From Bretschneidera sinensis (lineage: Eukaryota > Streptophyta > Magnoliopsida > Brassicales > Akaniaceae), in NCBI GenBank assembly GCA_023935145.1, contig CM043702.1, forward strand, positions 74,821,820 to 74,885,819: 64,000 nucleotides of DNA, given 5' to 3'. The stretch's first letter is position 1. Each line of letters begins with the position of its first letter. The notes below the pieces were generated by a model. The model worked only from the letters and a program-made list of their open reading frames with translations, made no database searches and was not told where the DNA came from. Both the position numbers and the translations under genes were made by a program. Positions 11,222 to 20,667 of this stretch are shown here, piece after piece.

Positions 11222-12565
11222 GTTTGAGAATGAAAACCCCTATATCCATATTAGGGAATTTGAGGAAGTAGTAGCTACTTTTCACAGTAGGGCTGATATG
11301 ATAGACATCGTCAAACTTCAGTTTTTCCCTTTTCACTTAAGGAAAAAGCCAAGGCTTAGCTGTACTCGTTAAGGCCTAGGTCCATAGGTAGTTAGGATGA
11401 GATGACTTGAGTTTTCTTCCAAAAACACTTCCCCATCCATAAGACCAACAACCTCAAGAGACAAATTTCAAACTTTGCACAAAAGGAGAGTGAAACCTTA
11501 TATCAAGTTTGGAAATATTTCAAGGACCTTTTGAATTCTTGTCCACACCATGGGTATGAGAGTTGGCGGGTAGTTAGCTATTTCTATGATGGACTCCTAA
11601 GTAAGGAAAGGCAGTTCATAGAAATGATGTGCAATGGGAATTTTCTTCAAAAAGATCCCGACCAAGCCATAGATTTCTTAGATGACCTATCAGAAAAAGC
11701 CCACACTTGGACTGAACCAGATGCCATTGAAGGCACTAGGAGAAATCAACCCGCTCGGATTTACCAACTTAAGGAAGAGGACAACCTTAAAACCCGTTTA
11801 GAGGCCCTAACTAAGGAAATTGAAGCCTTAAAAACCAAGGACACTAGAACCCCTAAACCGGTTGCTAGAGCAGAGTCCTATGAGCCTTGTTTCATGTGTA
11901 ATGGGGTAGATCATTTGCCTAGGGATTGTCCAACCTATTTTGAGATGAAGGGAGAGTGTAATGCTTTAGGTATACCCTCTAGCAAACCATACTCACCCTA
12001 CTCTAGCACCTATAATCTTTGTTGGAAGAATCACCCTAATTTTGGTTGGAGATCCGATATACAACCTCATCCCCACTCTAGTACCTAATGGCAACCGGAA
12101 GCAACAACAATTAATGCACCTCAACAATCTTTACCTTTGGAAGATTTGTTTAAGTCATTTTTGCAGGTACATGCCAAGCGTGTGGAAGATCAAGGAAAAA
12201 TAAATCAACGGTTGTTAGAGGAACAATAAGCGATCGAAGAGGAATAAAAGGTAATAAAGAGTCAACTCACCAAGTTGACTAGTTTCTTGACGATTCAAGA
12301 ACAAGGTCGGTTTCCTTCACAGCCACAACCTAATCCAAGGGGACAATATATGGCACAAAACTCCAATCCTGAAAATCAAAACAATAGAGAGGTTAATGCC
12401 ATAATTACTCGCAGCAGTAAGACAATTGATGGTACCACTCTACCATCACACTTGATTCCTAATACCATGAGCGACAAGGATAAAACCCCAAGGAATAAGA
12501 GGCCTGTGATGTTTATTGCCCACTGGTGCCTTTCCCTCAAGCACTCCTTAAACTTAAGGAGATAA
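11222..12565 (+). pseudogene. Athila-like Gag of F, N-terminally truncated
   Basis: Gag packages element RNA into particles. Reading from 11222, FENENPYIHIREFEEVV and the Gag core (NSCPHHGYESWRVVSYFYDG at ~11540) are clear, with stops before 11531. The 11531-12088 frame contains a textbook CCHC zinc knuckle, CFMCNGVDHLPRDC (~11890-11930), which binds nucleic acid. After the stop at 12086 the same frame continues with further stops near 12228 and 12246 through QLTKLTSFL and a Q/N/P-rich tail to 12565. Protease follows in another frame from ~12526. The start of Gag was lost at the junction with copia R. Confidence 0.87.
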
Positions 12566-13551
12566 ATACAACATTAAAAGGTGAGATTCTTGAACAACTT
12601 CAGCATGTTAAAATTAATCTTCCTCTTCTTCATGTCATAAAACAGATTCTCAACTATGCTAAAGTCATCAAGGATCTATGCACACTCAAGAGGAAGCACA
12701 ATATGAAGAAGATGGCATTTTTAATGGAGCAAGCAAGTGCTGTAATTAGCAGCAAGACACCGGCCAAATATAAAGATTCGGGCTATCCAACTGTGACTTG
12801 CCAAATTGGAAATAAACCTTGTGGCCAAGCATTGCTAGATTTGGGTGCTAGTGTGAACCTCATGCCATACTCCATGTACTTGCAGCTTGGTCTTGGTGAG
12901 ATCAAACCAACCTCCGTGGTACTTCAATTAGCGGATAGATCGGTAAGAAAACCAAGAGGTATTATAGAAGATGTTTTGTTGCAAATTGATAATTTCTACT
13001 ATCCTGTTGATTTTTTTGTTTTAGATATTGTTTCTATTATAAACACGGAGTTCAAAATTCTTTTGATACTTGGAAGACCATTCCTTGTCACCGCCAATGC
13101 CCTCATTAATTGTAGGAATGGCCTAATGACATTATCATTTGGAAATAGGACTTTAGAGGTAAATGTTTTTCGAGTCCCATGGCAACCACATGAAGATGAT
13201 GAGTACATCAAAGATAATTCTAACTCTTCAGAATTCATTCCTAATAATCTTGAGTTCAAAGATTCTTCAAATTATCCCCATGCCGTTAATGTTGTTGATG
13301 TTTTTGATAAGCCATAGGAATTTATTAAAACATCTTGCCAACCATGCTTTGAGAAGTTGCTTGAGAGAAGTCACATGGATGCGGGAATCAAATACCCTAT
13401 TGCTAATAGTAAATGGGCATCACCAAAAACGCTTGAGCCACATGTGGTGGACTTTAAGTATTCCTTGCCATCGCCAAAGCGTACAAGCACAAAAGTTTGT
13501 AGCAAAGCAGTGGCTGGTGCATCCAACTCATGTTTTTCAAGGAGGGAATAA
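12526..13551 (+). pseudogene. Athila-like aspartic protease region of F
   Basis: This retroviral-type aspartic protease would process Gag. The active-site segment reads LLDLGASVNLMPY (~12835-12873), followed by LGLGEIKPTSVVLQLADRSV and LILGRPFLVTANALI, the typical C-terminal G-R-P-F motif. The frame is open from 12526 to a TAG at 13315. It then continues in the same frame (FIKTSCQPCFEKLLERSHMD) to 13551, so a single stop interrupts it. It ends at FKYSLP. No RT follows: the post-pol block starts at 13556. The catalytic aspartate is present. Confidence 0.87.
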
Positions 13552-13555
13552 GAGT

Positions 13556-13600
13556 GTCTGGCTAAAGACGTAAAACTTAGCGCTCATGGGAGGCACCCCA
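13556..13600 (+). other. Conserved post-pol block of F
   Basis: This 45-base block comprises GTCTGGCTAAAGAC, a short spacer and GCTCATGGGAGGCACCCCA. It recurs almost identically in G (23169-23213) and C (reverse, near 5000-5046), and degraded in E (18191-18236). The flanking sequence of F differs from those elements. Its role is unknown. GTCT and AGAC could pair as a small hairpin. Confidence 0.75.
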
Positions 13601-15189
13601 TAGCATATCCTTTTATTTTTATTGTTATTGTTTTTCATAATTCTTTTTCTTATTTATTATTAGTATTTTGCTGTTTTCCAGTTTTACTTTCATATTTCTT
13701 TTTCAAGGACAAATATACGAAGCAGTTCAAATGGTGGTGCACAATTTTCAGCTTTTGTGCACTTTTGGCTACAAGGGGAGTTTCCTTATCTTTTACTTTC
13801 ACATTGAGGACAACGCATACTTTAAGTTGGGGGTGGAGGAAACATATTTCTGTTTTTCATGTTTTTCATTGAACTGCTTGGTGTCATTTTACCTTTTTGT
13901 TGTTTTTAGCCTTGGAGTTGATTCATATGTCGATGATATGAGCCTAATTGAGATAGCGTATAGCGTTTAGAAGAAGTTAAATCTTGCTTCGCTTTGAGAA
14001 TAAATTAAGTGTCAATCTTTCTTTGGTTTGAGACTCTGGTTTGTGGTAAGATTGCTTGATTAGTGTAAAGCATTTAAAGAAGTTTTATGTGCGATTGTTT
14101 TGTGAATACTTTTGTGGTCTCTACAAGCTCTAGAACTTATTTGATAATCACTTGAGGCGAAAATCATAGAATTCACATTACCTAGGATATGATGTAGGCC
14201 ATTTTTGGACCGTTTGAGCCTTTTTAAACTTACCCTTGTTATATTTATCGCTAGCCACCTATTTGAACCTTTTTCTTGAAAAAGAATTTGAGCTTTGTTT
14301 CTTTCGATAGCCCATTTACTCACCTTTATGAGCTTAAAAATATTTTATCCTTACCTTTCTTTTAAAAGAACTTAGTTATACATATTTATTGAGAAGCACT
14401 TAAGAAGAGTAAGGGTGGAAATATGAGAAAATATTACTACCATAACCTAAGTACATTAAAAGAGATAAGTTGGGGGTTGTGAAAAAAAAGGAAAAGAATG
14501 AAAGAGGAGGTGAATGGTCTTATGCCAAAATAAAAAATAAAAAAAAGAGAAAAAATGAATTATGGCAAAGAAAGAAGAAAAGAAAAAAAATGGTGATTTA
14601 TTGCGAGAAATGCTCGAAAAATGGTTGAAAGAGTTGGGTGTTGAAGTAAGGTTATCTTGTGCTTAAAGTGGTTGTGTTTAAATTAAGAGACTTAGTTCTT
14701 TTATTTGTTTAAACTTTCCCATTCTTTCTTGACCTTTACCCTAGCCTAACGTTACAAGCTTATTAAAGACCTATTGATCCGATGTAGTATGATTTTTCTA
14801 CATAGTGGAGAGTGATTTGATAAGTGAGCTTATGGAGCTTGATTTGTGATTGATGTCACGCAATTTAATATGTTTTTAGAGGCCAAGACTTGTATTCATG
14901 CTATGTTGTGCATAAAATCATCTGGGTGTTCGGACTAATGTATTGTGGTAACGTGGATGTTAAGAGCGATAGCGATTTTAAGGTTGACATTTGGATTATT
15001 CTTGGACTTGAGTGATATTTAATGATTCTATTTTTTTGTGTGTTATGCATGTTTTTTAGAAAAAGATTTTTGAATCACTCTTGGTTAACACCAACATTAC
15101 TGTATTTTGCTTTGATTTCTAAATAAAGAATTCATTTCATGTCTTTCACTTGAATTGCTAGGGACTAGCAATAAGTTAGTTAGGGGTTG
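13601..15189 (+). other. 3' noncoding region of F with polypurine tract
   Basis: There is no credible gene in this stretch. It contains a purine-rich TTAAGTTGGGGGTGGAGGA near 13821-13840 and an A/G-rich low-complexity run at ~14470-14600. The terminal GTTAGTTAGGGGTTG just before 15190 serves as the likely polypurine tract. Open frames at 13668-13970 and 14060-14323 show no family resemblance. Confidence 0.65.
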
Positions 15190-16866
15190 TGATGAGAGTC
15201 ATAAAATGCATCTAAACAATACTTAATTGTTAGCATTTTAGGGTTGATCGAGGTTGGAATTACACTTTTATACCTTAATAACTCTAAAGTGTTATTCTTG
15301 AATCGTTGACTTATTTCAGTGCATTTTCAGGTACTTTGAGCTTAAAAAAGAAATAGAAAAGCTATCATCATTTTAAACATGAAGCTTCAATGAACACTCG
15401 AGTGAGATAATGGTCACGGAAGAGCCAAAATGAAGAGAAACCAAGAAAAGAGTTTCACTAAATCGCCAGAATTGCCCGTGTAGATCAATCATCTTTGCAG
15501 ATTAAACTGTATTGATGCAGGAAGAACCAGGAGATGACCCATATATTCTTAGAAAGATTCGAAAGTCTATTTTTTGGATAATTTTACGGTTCATAAAAAG
15601 GATTTTTCTAAAGAAAGTTATGGCAGTTTTAGTAGACACAGGTCAGGCCTCCAGAACAGCATCCGCTTAGGCGCCCAAAAATGAGCACCACGCCTTCCAG
15701 GGACTTCACCTCTCAAATCTGCAAGAGTGAGCGCCTAGTTGCCCAAAAATGAGCACCATGCCTTCCAGGGACTCCACCAAGCAAAGCAAGAGTGAGCGCC
15801 TAGGCACCCACCCATGAGCGCAACACCTCTCCAATCTGCAAGAGTGAGCACCTAAGCGCCCATCCATGAGAACCATGCCTTCCAGAACACTTCAATCTCG
15901 GACATAACCAGCGCCTAGGAGCGGGTAAGGTAGGACTTAGGCACCCACTCGTTTCTTGACCTGGTTAGGGCGACCAAATGACATTTTCTGGACCAAAACA
16001 CCCCTAAAAACTTGTGCTCTATAAATACATCCTTAAGGGATTTGCAGCCGGCATCTTAGAGGGGATCTAAGGGATCCAAATCCAGAAGTTTTCCAAGTCT
16101 CTTGAGAGCTGGAAATGAAGGGGAGAGCCCCACGGTTAACTAGTCTTCAAGCAAGGCAAATGGATGAATCCCTAGGTTTTGTTGTTCTTATTTTTCCATT
16201 CTTGATTCGGTTGTACGGATTTATTGTTGAATATTATTTGTGATTTATTCGTTGATTAAACATGAAGAATTTAGGTTCATGTGACAGTTGAATTTATGTT
16301 CTTCGTATCTTAGATTTTTTTAACTCGGTGATTGCATGCTCCTCCCCCATATAAGTCTAGTCATGCTCTTCTTATGTGATGTTGTTTGGATGTGATTGAT
16401 TCCGGTAGATTTATCTTATTGATTGTCCATTACTGCGATATTGTCATTGCAATATGTTGTCGTTTCTTGATAATCTTTAAGATCGGTCATGTGTGCTTGA
16501 ATTGGAATCAATGAGTAATTTGTAACAATTACATTAGAGTTTATATATGTGCTTGATTGAATATTTTCCGATTGCTTGTTTGGGATGTGAAACTAGCAAT
16601 CGAGATAAAAACAATTGAATCGAGAGTGGAACAAGGCAACGAACCTAAGGAGGATTCCCGGAACCTTGTTATTTCTTATTTATATTATGTTTATATTTAC
16701 ACAATTTCTCTTGCAATATTTCACCATCAAAACGCATAATCTTTCGTTTAACTTTTATCGTTCTTGTCAAAGTTCACACCTTTCCTTTTTAGTTAACCTG
16801 TTTCCCTGTGGAATCGACACCCTAAAGCCGTGCTACAACTACCACATCCTACTTTGGGCGTAATCA
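15190..16866 (+). repeat. 3' LTR of F
   Basis: A complete LTR from TGATGAG to GTAATCA. U3 carries a four-copy tandem repeat (15664-15885), and TATAAATA lies at 16020-16027. GCACA follows at 16867. Open frames at 16557-16739 and 16615-16863 are LTR sequence. Confidence 0.92.
15664..15885 (+). repeat. Tandem repeat in U3 of F
   Basis: About four imperfect copies of a roughly 55-65 base unit, each with a GAGCGCCTAGGCGCCCA-like core followed by ATGAGCACCA and CCTTCCAGGGACT. The core is CpG-rich and nearly palindromic. The array ends ~135 bases upstream of the TATA box. Confidence 0.8.
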
Positions 16867-16871
16867 GCACA

Positions 16872-16955
16872 CTATGCTAGTGTAGACCTTGTGCACTTGT
16901 AAATAAAACAAGTACGATTATTTGCTTATTTATTTAGCTAGATAATTGCACAACA
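16872..16955 (+). repeat. 5' LTR of element E, second part
   Basis: This is the remainder of the LTR split by F. It runs from CTATGCTAGTGTAGACC to the end ATTGCACAACA, directly followed by the spacer and PBS. Confidence 0.9.
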
Positions 16956-16961
16956 AGTTTT

Positions 16962-16979
16962 TGGCGCCGTTGCCAGGGA
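16962..16979 (+). other. Primer-binding site of E (tRNA-Asp)
   Basis: TGGCGCCGTTGCCAGGGA matches the 3' end complement of plant tRNA-Asp except for one base. It is preceded by a six-base spacer (AGTTTT) after the LTR end at 16955. Confidence 0.92.
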
Positions 16980-17300
16980 TTGTGCTAAATTTCTTTTTGG
17001 AATTATTTTTGTCAGTTTTATTTTATTTTATTTTATTCTATTCCGTTTTATTTTATTTTTATCAAAAATCAGATTTATTCCTTCTTTTCGTTTTCTGTTT
17101 TTGTTCAGGTGTGCAGAGGAGGAGTTGCTGTCTTCATTGCAATCGAGCGCACTCCTTGGTGCGATTAAGTGCAAGCCCAATGAGATCGAGCGCTGTTCTT
17201 GGTGCGCTCGAGTGCAAAAGCTCTAGAGAGTACCCGAGCAGCAGTACTGAAACTGCTGCACTGAAGCTTTTCAACTGATTCCTTCGAAGGAGAAGCACCA
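16980..17300 (+). other. 5' leader of element E
   Basis: This noncoding leader has a T-rich run and then GCAATCGAGCGCA-type motifs at ~17140-17215, echoing the LTR U3 array. An open frame at 16946-17278 overlaps the PBS and is not a gene. Confidence 0.65.
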
Positions 17301-18071
17301 ATGGCGGAAGCTACATATACTTATCTAGCTGCTATAGTGAGGAAGCTTGATATGCTTATAAACACCATGATTGCCCAAAACATCGCACCTAGTCCACCAG
17401 CCAAACAACTCCAGGTATGTGCTATATGTTCTCGTTTTGATTACACTACTGACACTTGCCCTTTATATTTATCTGCAGATCAAGAGCAAGTGGACTATGT
17501 GGGACCGAAAAACTACAACATTTATGCAAATACCTATAATCCTGAATGGCGGAATCACTCATGGAGCAATAATCCAAATGACTTGAATGTTCAAAGGCAA
17601 CAGAGGAACTCCCAACAAGCAGCCCACTCAGTTCCCGAATCAAAGAAAAGCGACCTAGAGAGTCTTGTGATGCAGTTGGCAACTCAGCAACAACAATTGA
17701 TGACCTCACAAGATCAGTTTATGTCAAAGGAAAGGCAATTTCGGACTGAGATAAGACAAACCACTGCAAGGCATGAGCAAGCTATTCAAAGATTGGAAGT
17801 ACAAGTGGGGCAATTGGCTAAAGAGCTGAGTGAACGACGACAAGGTGTTGTTGAGCAAGTTTTTCACATCCATCACATTGATCTATTGGAGACCACCCTC
17901 ACCCATTGTTTCAAAGGATCAAATGTTGAGCTAAAATCTGAAGATGTTACTGATGACATCATCGACACTGTGCACCTCCTTGAGGCCTCTCCAAAGCATC
18001 CAAGTAAGTACACCGATCCATTTAACCCTCATGTGCCTACTAATATTATGTTTTTCCCTTTTATTGTATAG
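17301..18071 (+). CDS. Gag-tail protein of element E, 256 codons
   Basis: This is the best-preserved reading frame of the non-autonomous family. It starts MAEATYTYLAAIVRKLDML, runs through a degenerate zinc knuckle (CAICSRFDYTTDTC, with the histidine replaced by tyrosine), a YNIYANTYNPEW segment, and a Q/E/R-rich probable coiled coil (~residues 112-180, ending QLAKELSER). It then jumps, relative to element G, over the whole protease to QVFHIHHIDLLETTLTHC. The TAG at 18069 replaces a CAG seen in C, after which the frame continues through APNLEFKQLLVHLPYAH to ~18185. The Gag capsid core is absent, so it probably cannot form particles by itself. Any role in RNA binding is inference. Confidence 0.72.
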   Translation: MAEATYTYLAAIVRKLDMLINTMIAQNIAPSPPAKQLQVCAICSRFDYTTDTCPLYLSADQEQVDYVGPKNYNIYANTYNPEWRNHSWSNNPNDLNVQRQQRNSQQAAHSVPESKKSDLESLVMQLATQQQQLMTSQDQFMSKERQFRTEIRQTTARHEQAIQRLEVQVGQLAKELSERRQGVVEQVFHIHHIDLLETTLTHCFKGSNVELKSEDVTDDIIDTVHLLEASPKHPSKYTDPFNPHVPTNIMFFPFIV

Positions 18072-18190
18072 GCACCTAACTTGGAATTCAAGCAGTTGCT
18101 AGTGCACTTACCTTATGCTCATATAGGAGAGAATAAGAAACTTCCTATGCTAGCTGCTGCCATTCTTAGTTTTGGGGAAAAATAAGGCTT

Positions 18191-18236
18191 GGTCCGACTG
18201 AAGAAGTTAAACTTAGCACTCATAGAAGACACCCCA
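18191..18236 (+). other. Degraded post-pol block of E
   Basis: This corresponds to the conserved block at 23169-23213, with several substitutions. GCTCATGGGAGGCACC has become a diverged CATAGAAGACACC sequence. Confidence 0.65.
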
Positions 18237-19040
18237 CAGCTTATCCTTTTATTTTTATTATTGTTCATATTTACAGTTATTTATTTACTTTTAGTACTTT
18301 TTGTTTTCCCTTATTATGTTAGTTTTTCTTTTATAGGGACAATGTGTGCATCCGTTCAAGTTTGGGGGTGTGCTATGAGCCATCCCGGCCTAGCTAACTC
18401 TCCATCTCCCAGGTCAGATCTTTCCATGTTATTCACACATTAGGGACAATGTGTAATTTAAGTTTGGGGGTATGGGAGACACATTCACACACTTTGTCCC
18501 AGTTTTTTGTTTAAAAGATAAATATGTGTTCATTTTGTTCTAAAAATTTTGGTTGATCTAAATGAATAGTATGATTTGACTTCATAAGTGAACTTAAAAC
18601 CATGAACACATGGTCTAATAATTGAGTTTTAAACTTTAATTACTCACTTTTAGGTATTTAAGGATTCACAAGTTTGATCTAAACCGACACGAGCACATTA
18701 GCACATAATTGTGTGGGGTATGACATGTAGCTTTAATTGGTATGTTTCCATGGCTTAACTGTAACCGGATGACTTGTTAGATGAACACTTTGCAATCTAG
18801 AAATAGAAAAAAGATTATTATTGCGCAAAAAGAGAAAATAAAGTGCTCCTAAAGATCATTAAACAAACTTTCCACTGAGTAACTGGGTCTCTTGCCTCAG
18901 TAAGTATTGAGTGTTCACGTCAAAAGGTGGAAATTTTGCCCATAATGATCATTAAAAGAGCTTTCCAATGAGTAATTGGGCCTCTTGCCTCAGTAAGCAT
19001 TGAGTGTTCATGTCAAAAGGTGGGAATTTCTACTTGGCAG
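18237..19040 (+). other. 3' noncoding region of E, part I
   Basis: Noncoding, and related to 23214-23945 of G. It has internal polypurine-like tracts TTCAAGTTTGGGGGTG (~18356) and TTTAAGTTTGGGGGTATGGG (~18458). It also has a tandem duplication of a ~90-base conserved segment (18854-18946 and 18947-19030) that is single in C and G. Element G interrupts it after 19040. Confidence 0.7.
18854..19030 (+). repeat. Tandem duplication of conserved 3' block in E
   Basis: Two units of ~93 and ~84 bases begin GATCATTAAA and contain CTCTTGCCTCAGTAAG and TGAGTGTTCA. One unit is present in C (4251-4325, reverse) and in G (~23862-23932). The two E copies differ at several positions. Confidence 0.85.
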
Positions 19041-20390
19041 TGATATTCATTTACATTTGTTAAGCCCTATTTTATGTTAATTTAGTTTATTTTACTTTAT
19101 TTCTGTGTTTTACATGCTTTTATAGGGTTTTGAAGAAGAAAGAAGCATTTTGAAGCTTAAAAGGAAGAAAATTAGAAAATCATGGAGCAGCTGCTGCCTG
19201 GAATGCGATCGAGCGCACCAGACATGCGATCGAGCGCAACAGCACATGCACGCACGGGTGATCGAGCGCAGCAGCAATCACGCACACAGGCCACATCGAG
19301 CGCATAATTGCGATCGAGCGCACCGCGTATGTGATCGAGCGCATAGTTGCGATCGAGCGCACCGCATGTGCGATCGAGCGCACCTGTACGGGCGTGAACA
19401 GTAAAGTGACAGAACCAGTTTTGGAAATAAAAGAGTTTTGTGTTTTAGGAAAGTTTAGGAATTCATGAGCCTTCTAGGATTATTCAGCCCCTATAAATAC
19501 ACTTGTAAAACACACAAAGAAGACATCCTTTCTTTTACCTTTTGTTTAGTTTGGAGTTGTACGCTTTGGGAGAGAATTGACGCCTCTTCTCTTGGGTTTA
19601 CTCTTTCCCCTTTATTTTATGAATATGTTTACTTCATTTAGCTTGTGTAACTAAACACCTATAGGGCTCGATTGAAGCCCTAGTTATGCTTTTCCACATA
19701 TATATTCATTGATTATCTTTGCTAAAGCCTTGTTAGAATGTTTAACTTGATTAATGCCAGTTTATATTTACATTCCTCATATGTATGTGCCTGATCAACG
19801 TATGCATGTGGCATGGATAGGTTAGTCGAATCACTTTGGATGACCGAGTCCTGGGTTCGACATTAGTAACAAGGGATATCTTATCCGGATACCCGGGTTA
19901 ATCAATATGGGAAACCGGGAGCAGACCAAGCCCTAGGCCTCGTGTGGTTGCCGATCTCCACAGCCCTCATGCTCTCTTAAGGAACAACTCAGTATACACC
20001 CATGCTGAATCTCTTAAGAGAGAAAAGAGTTACAGTTACACCATGCCTAACTCATTGCATAGGGAGATCAATAGCCTAAGGTGTGGACCAAGCCCTTAGG
20101 TTGGCAACCATTAGATATTCATGATAAGGCTAGAGCATTAAAACCTTAGTTAGTGTGAAAGTATAATTAATGGTGGATATCGTAGCCCTATGCTCTCATT
20201 ATTGTTATTTACTCACACTCAAACTGTTATTTCTCTTTTAAACTTAAAGAAATTAATTCTAGATAGAAATTCACCAATCCCTGTGGAAATGATCTCGCAC
20301 TTGCACACTATGCTACCACAGACCTTGTGCACTTGCAAGTAAAACAAGTACGATTATTTACTTATTTGTTTAGTAGATAATCGCACGACA
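19041..20390 (+). repeat. 5' LTR of G
   Basis: It runs from TGATATTCATT (a ~30-base deletion removed part of the usual start) to ATCGCACGACA. TATAAATA lies at 19492-19499. It closely matches the 3' LTR at 24496-25874. Open frames at 19150-19404 and 19180-19383 are products of the motif array. Confidence 0.9.
19206..19391 (+). repeat. GCGATCGAGCGCA motif array in U3 of G
   Basis: About eight exact or near-exact copies of GCGATCGAGCGCA at irregular 16-36 base spacing. CGATCG within it is palindromic and CpG-rich. The array ends ~100 bases upstream of the TATA box. The 3' LTR has the same eight positions (24686-24867) with several point changes. Confidence 0.88.
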
Positions 20391-20396
20391 AGTTTT

Positions 20397-20414
20397 TGAC
20401 GCCGTTGCCGGGGA
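20397..20414 (+). other. Primer-binding site of G (tRNA-Asp)
   Basis: TGACGCCGTTGCCGGGGA, one mismatch from the tRNA-Asp complement, six bases after the LTR end. Confidence 0.9.
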
Positions 20415-20667
20415 TTGCACTAAATTTCATTTTAGGATTACTTTTGTTTAGATTAATCATTGTTATTATTTTATTCACCATCTTTATTTTTACTTTTCAT
20501 CAAACCGTAATCGATTTCTATTGTTTCAGGTACATCAAACCTTAATCAGTGATTCTGTAATACTTGTGATCGATCGCAACCTTCTGTGCGATCGAGCGTA
20601 AATAGGACAGAGAGTTACCCGAGCAGCTAAGTTGAACTGCTACACTGAAGCTGTTTTACCTGATTCA
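20415..20667 (+). other. 5' leader of G
   Basis: A noncoding leader of ~250 bases with an AT-rich start and two CGATCGA-type motifs near 20569-20600. Confidence 0.6.

Larger units (their letters stand above)
8616..16866 (+). mobile_element. Element F: Athila-like element nested in E
   Basis: F has TG...CA LTR ends (TGATGAG...GTAATCA) and a perfect GCACA target duplication. Order: first 183 bases of the 5' LTR, copia fragment R (8799-11217), gag from its middle (11222), protease, a 3' noncoding region, and a full 1677-base 3' LTR. The PBS, leader and N-terminal gag were lost together with most of the 5' LTR. RT, RNase H and integrase are also absent. The LTR sequence is unrelated to that of C/E/G beyond the terminal TGAT. 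Confidence 0.9.

Noticed and set aside
13668..13970. Envelope-like gene downstream of the F protease
   Set aside because: The 100-codon frame is rich in F and L because of T-rich noncoding DNA. It is not shared with other elements and has no recognisable signal or processing site.
19206..19391. CRISPR-like array
   Set aside because: The repeats are 13 bases with irregular spacing and variable cores. The sequence sits in a plant LTR, and there are no cas genes.
19150..19404. Open frame encoding CDRAH repeats, and the antisense frame at 19180-19383
   Set aside because: It is the direct translation of the GCGATCGAGCGCA array in an LTR. The 3' LTR copy breaks the plus-strand frame. No start context or family resemblance supports a protein.
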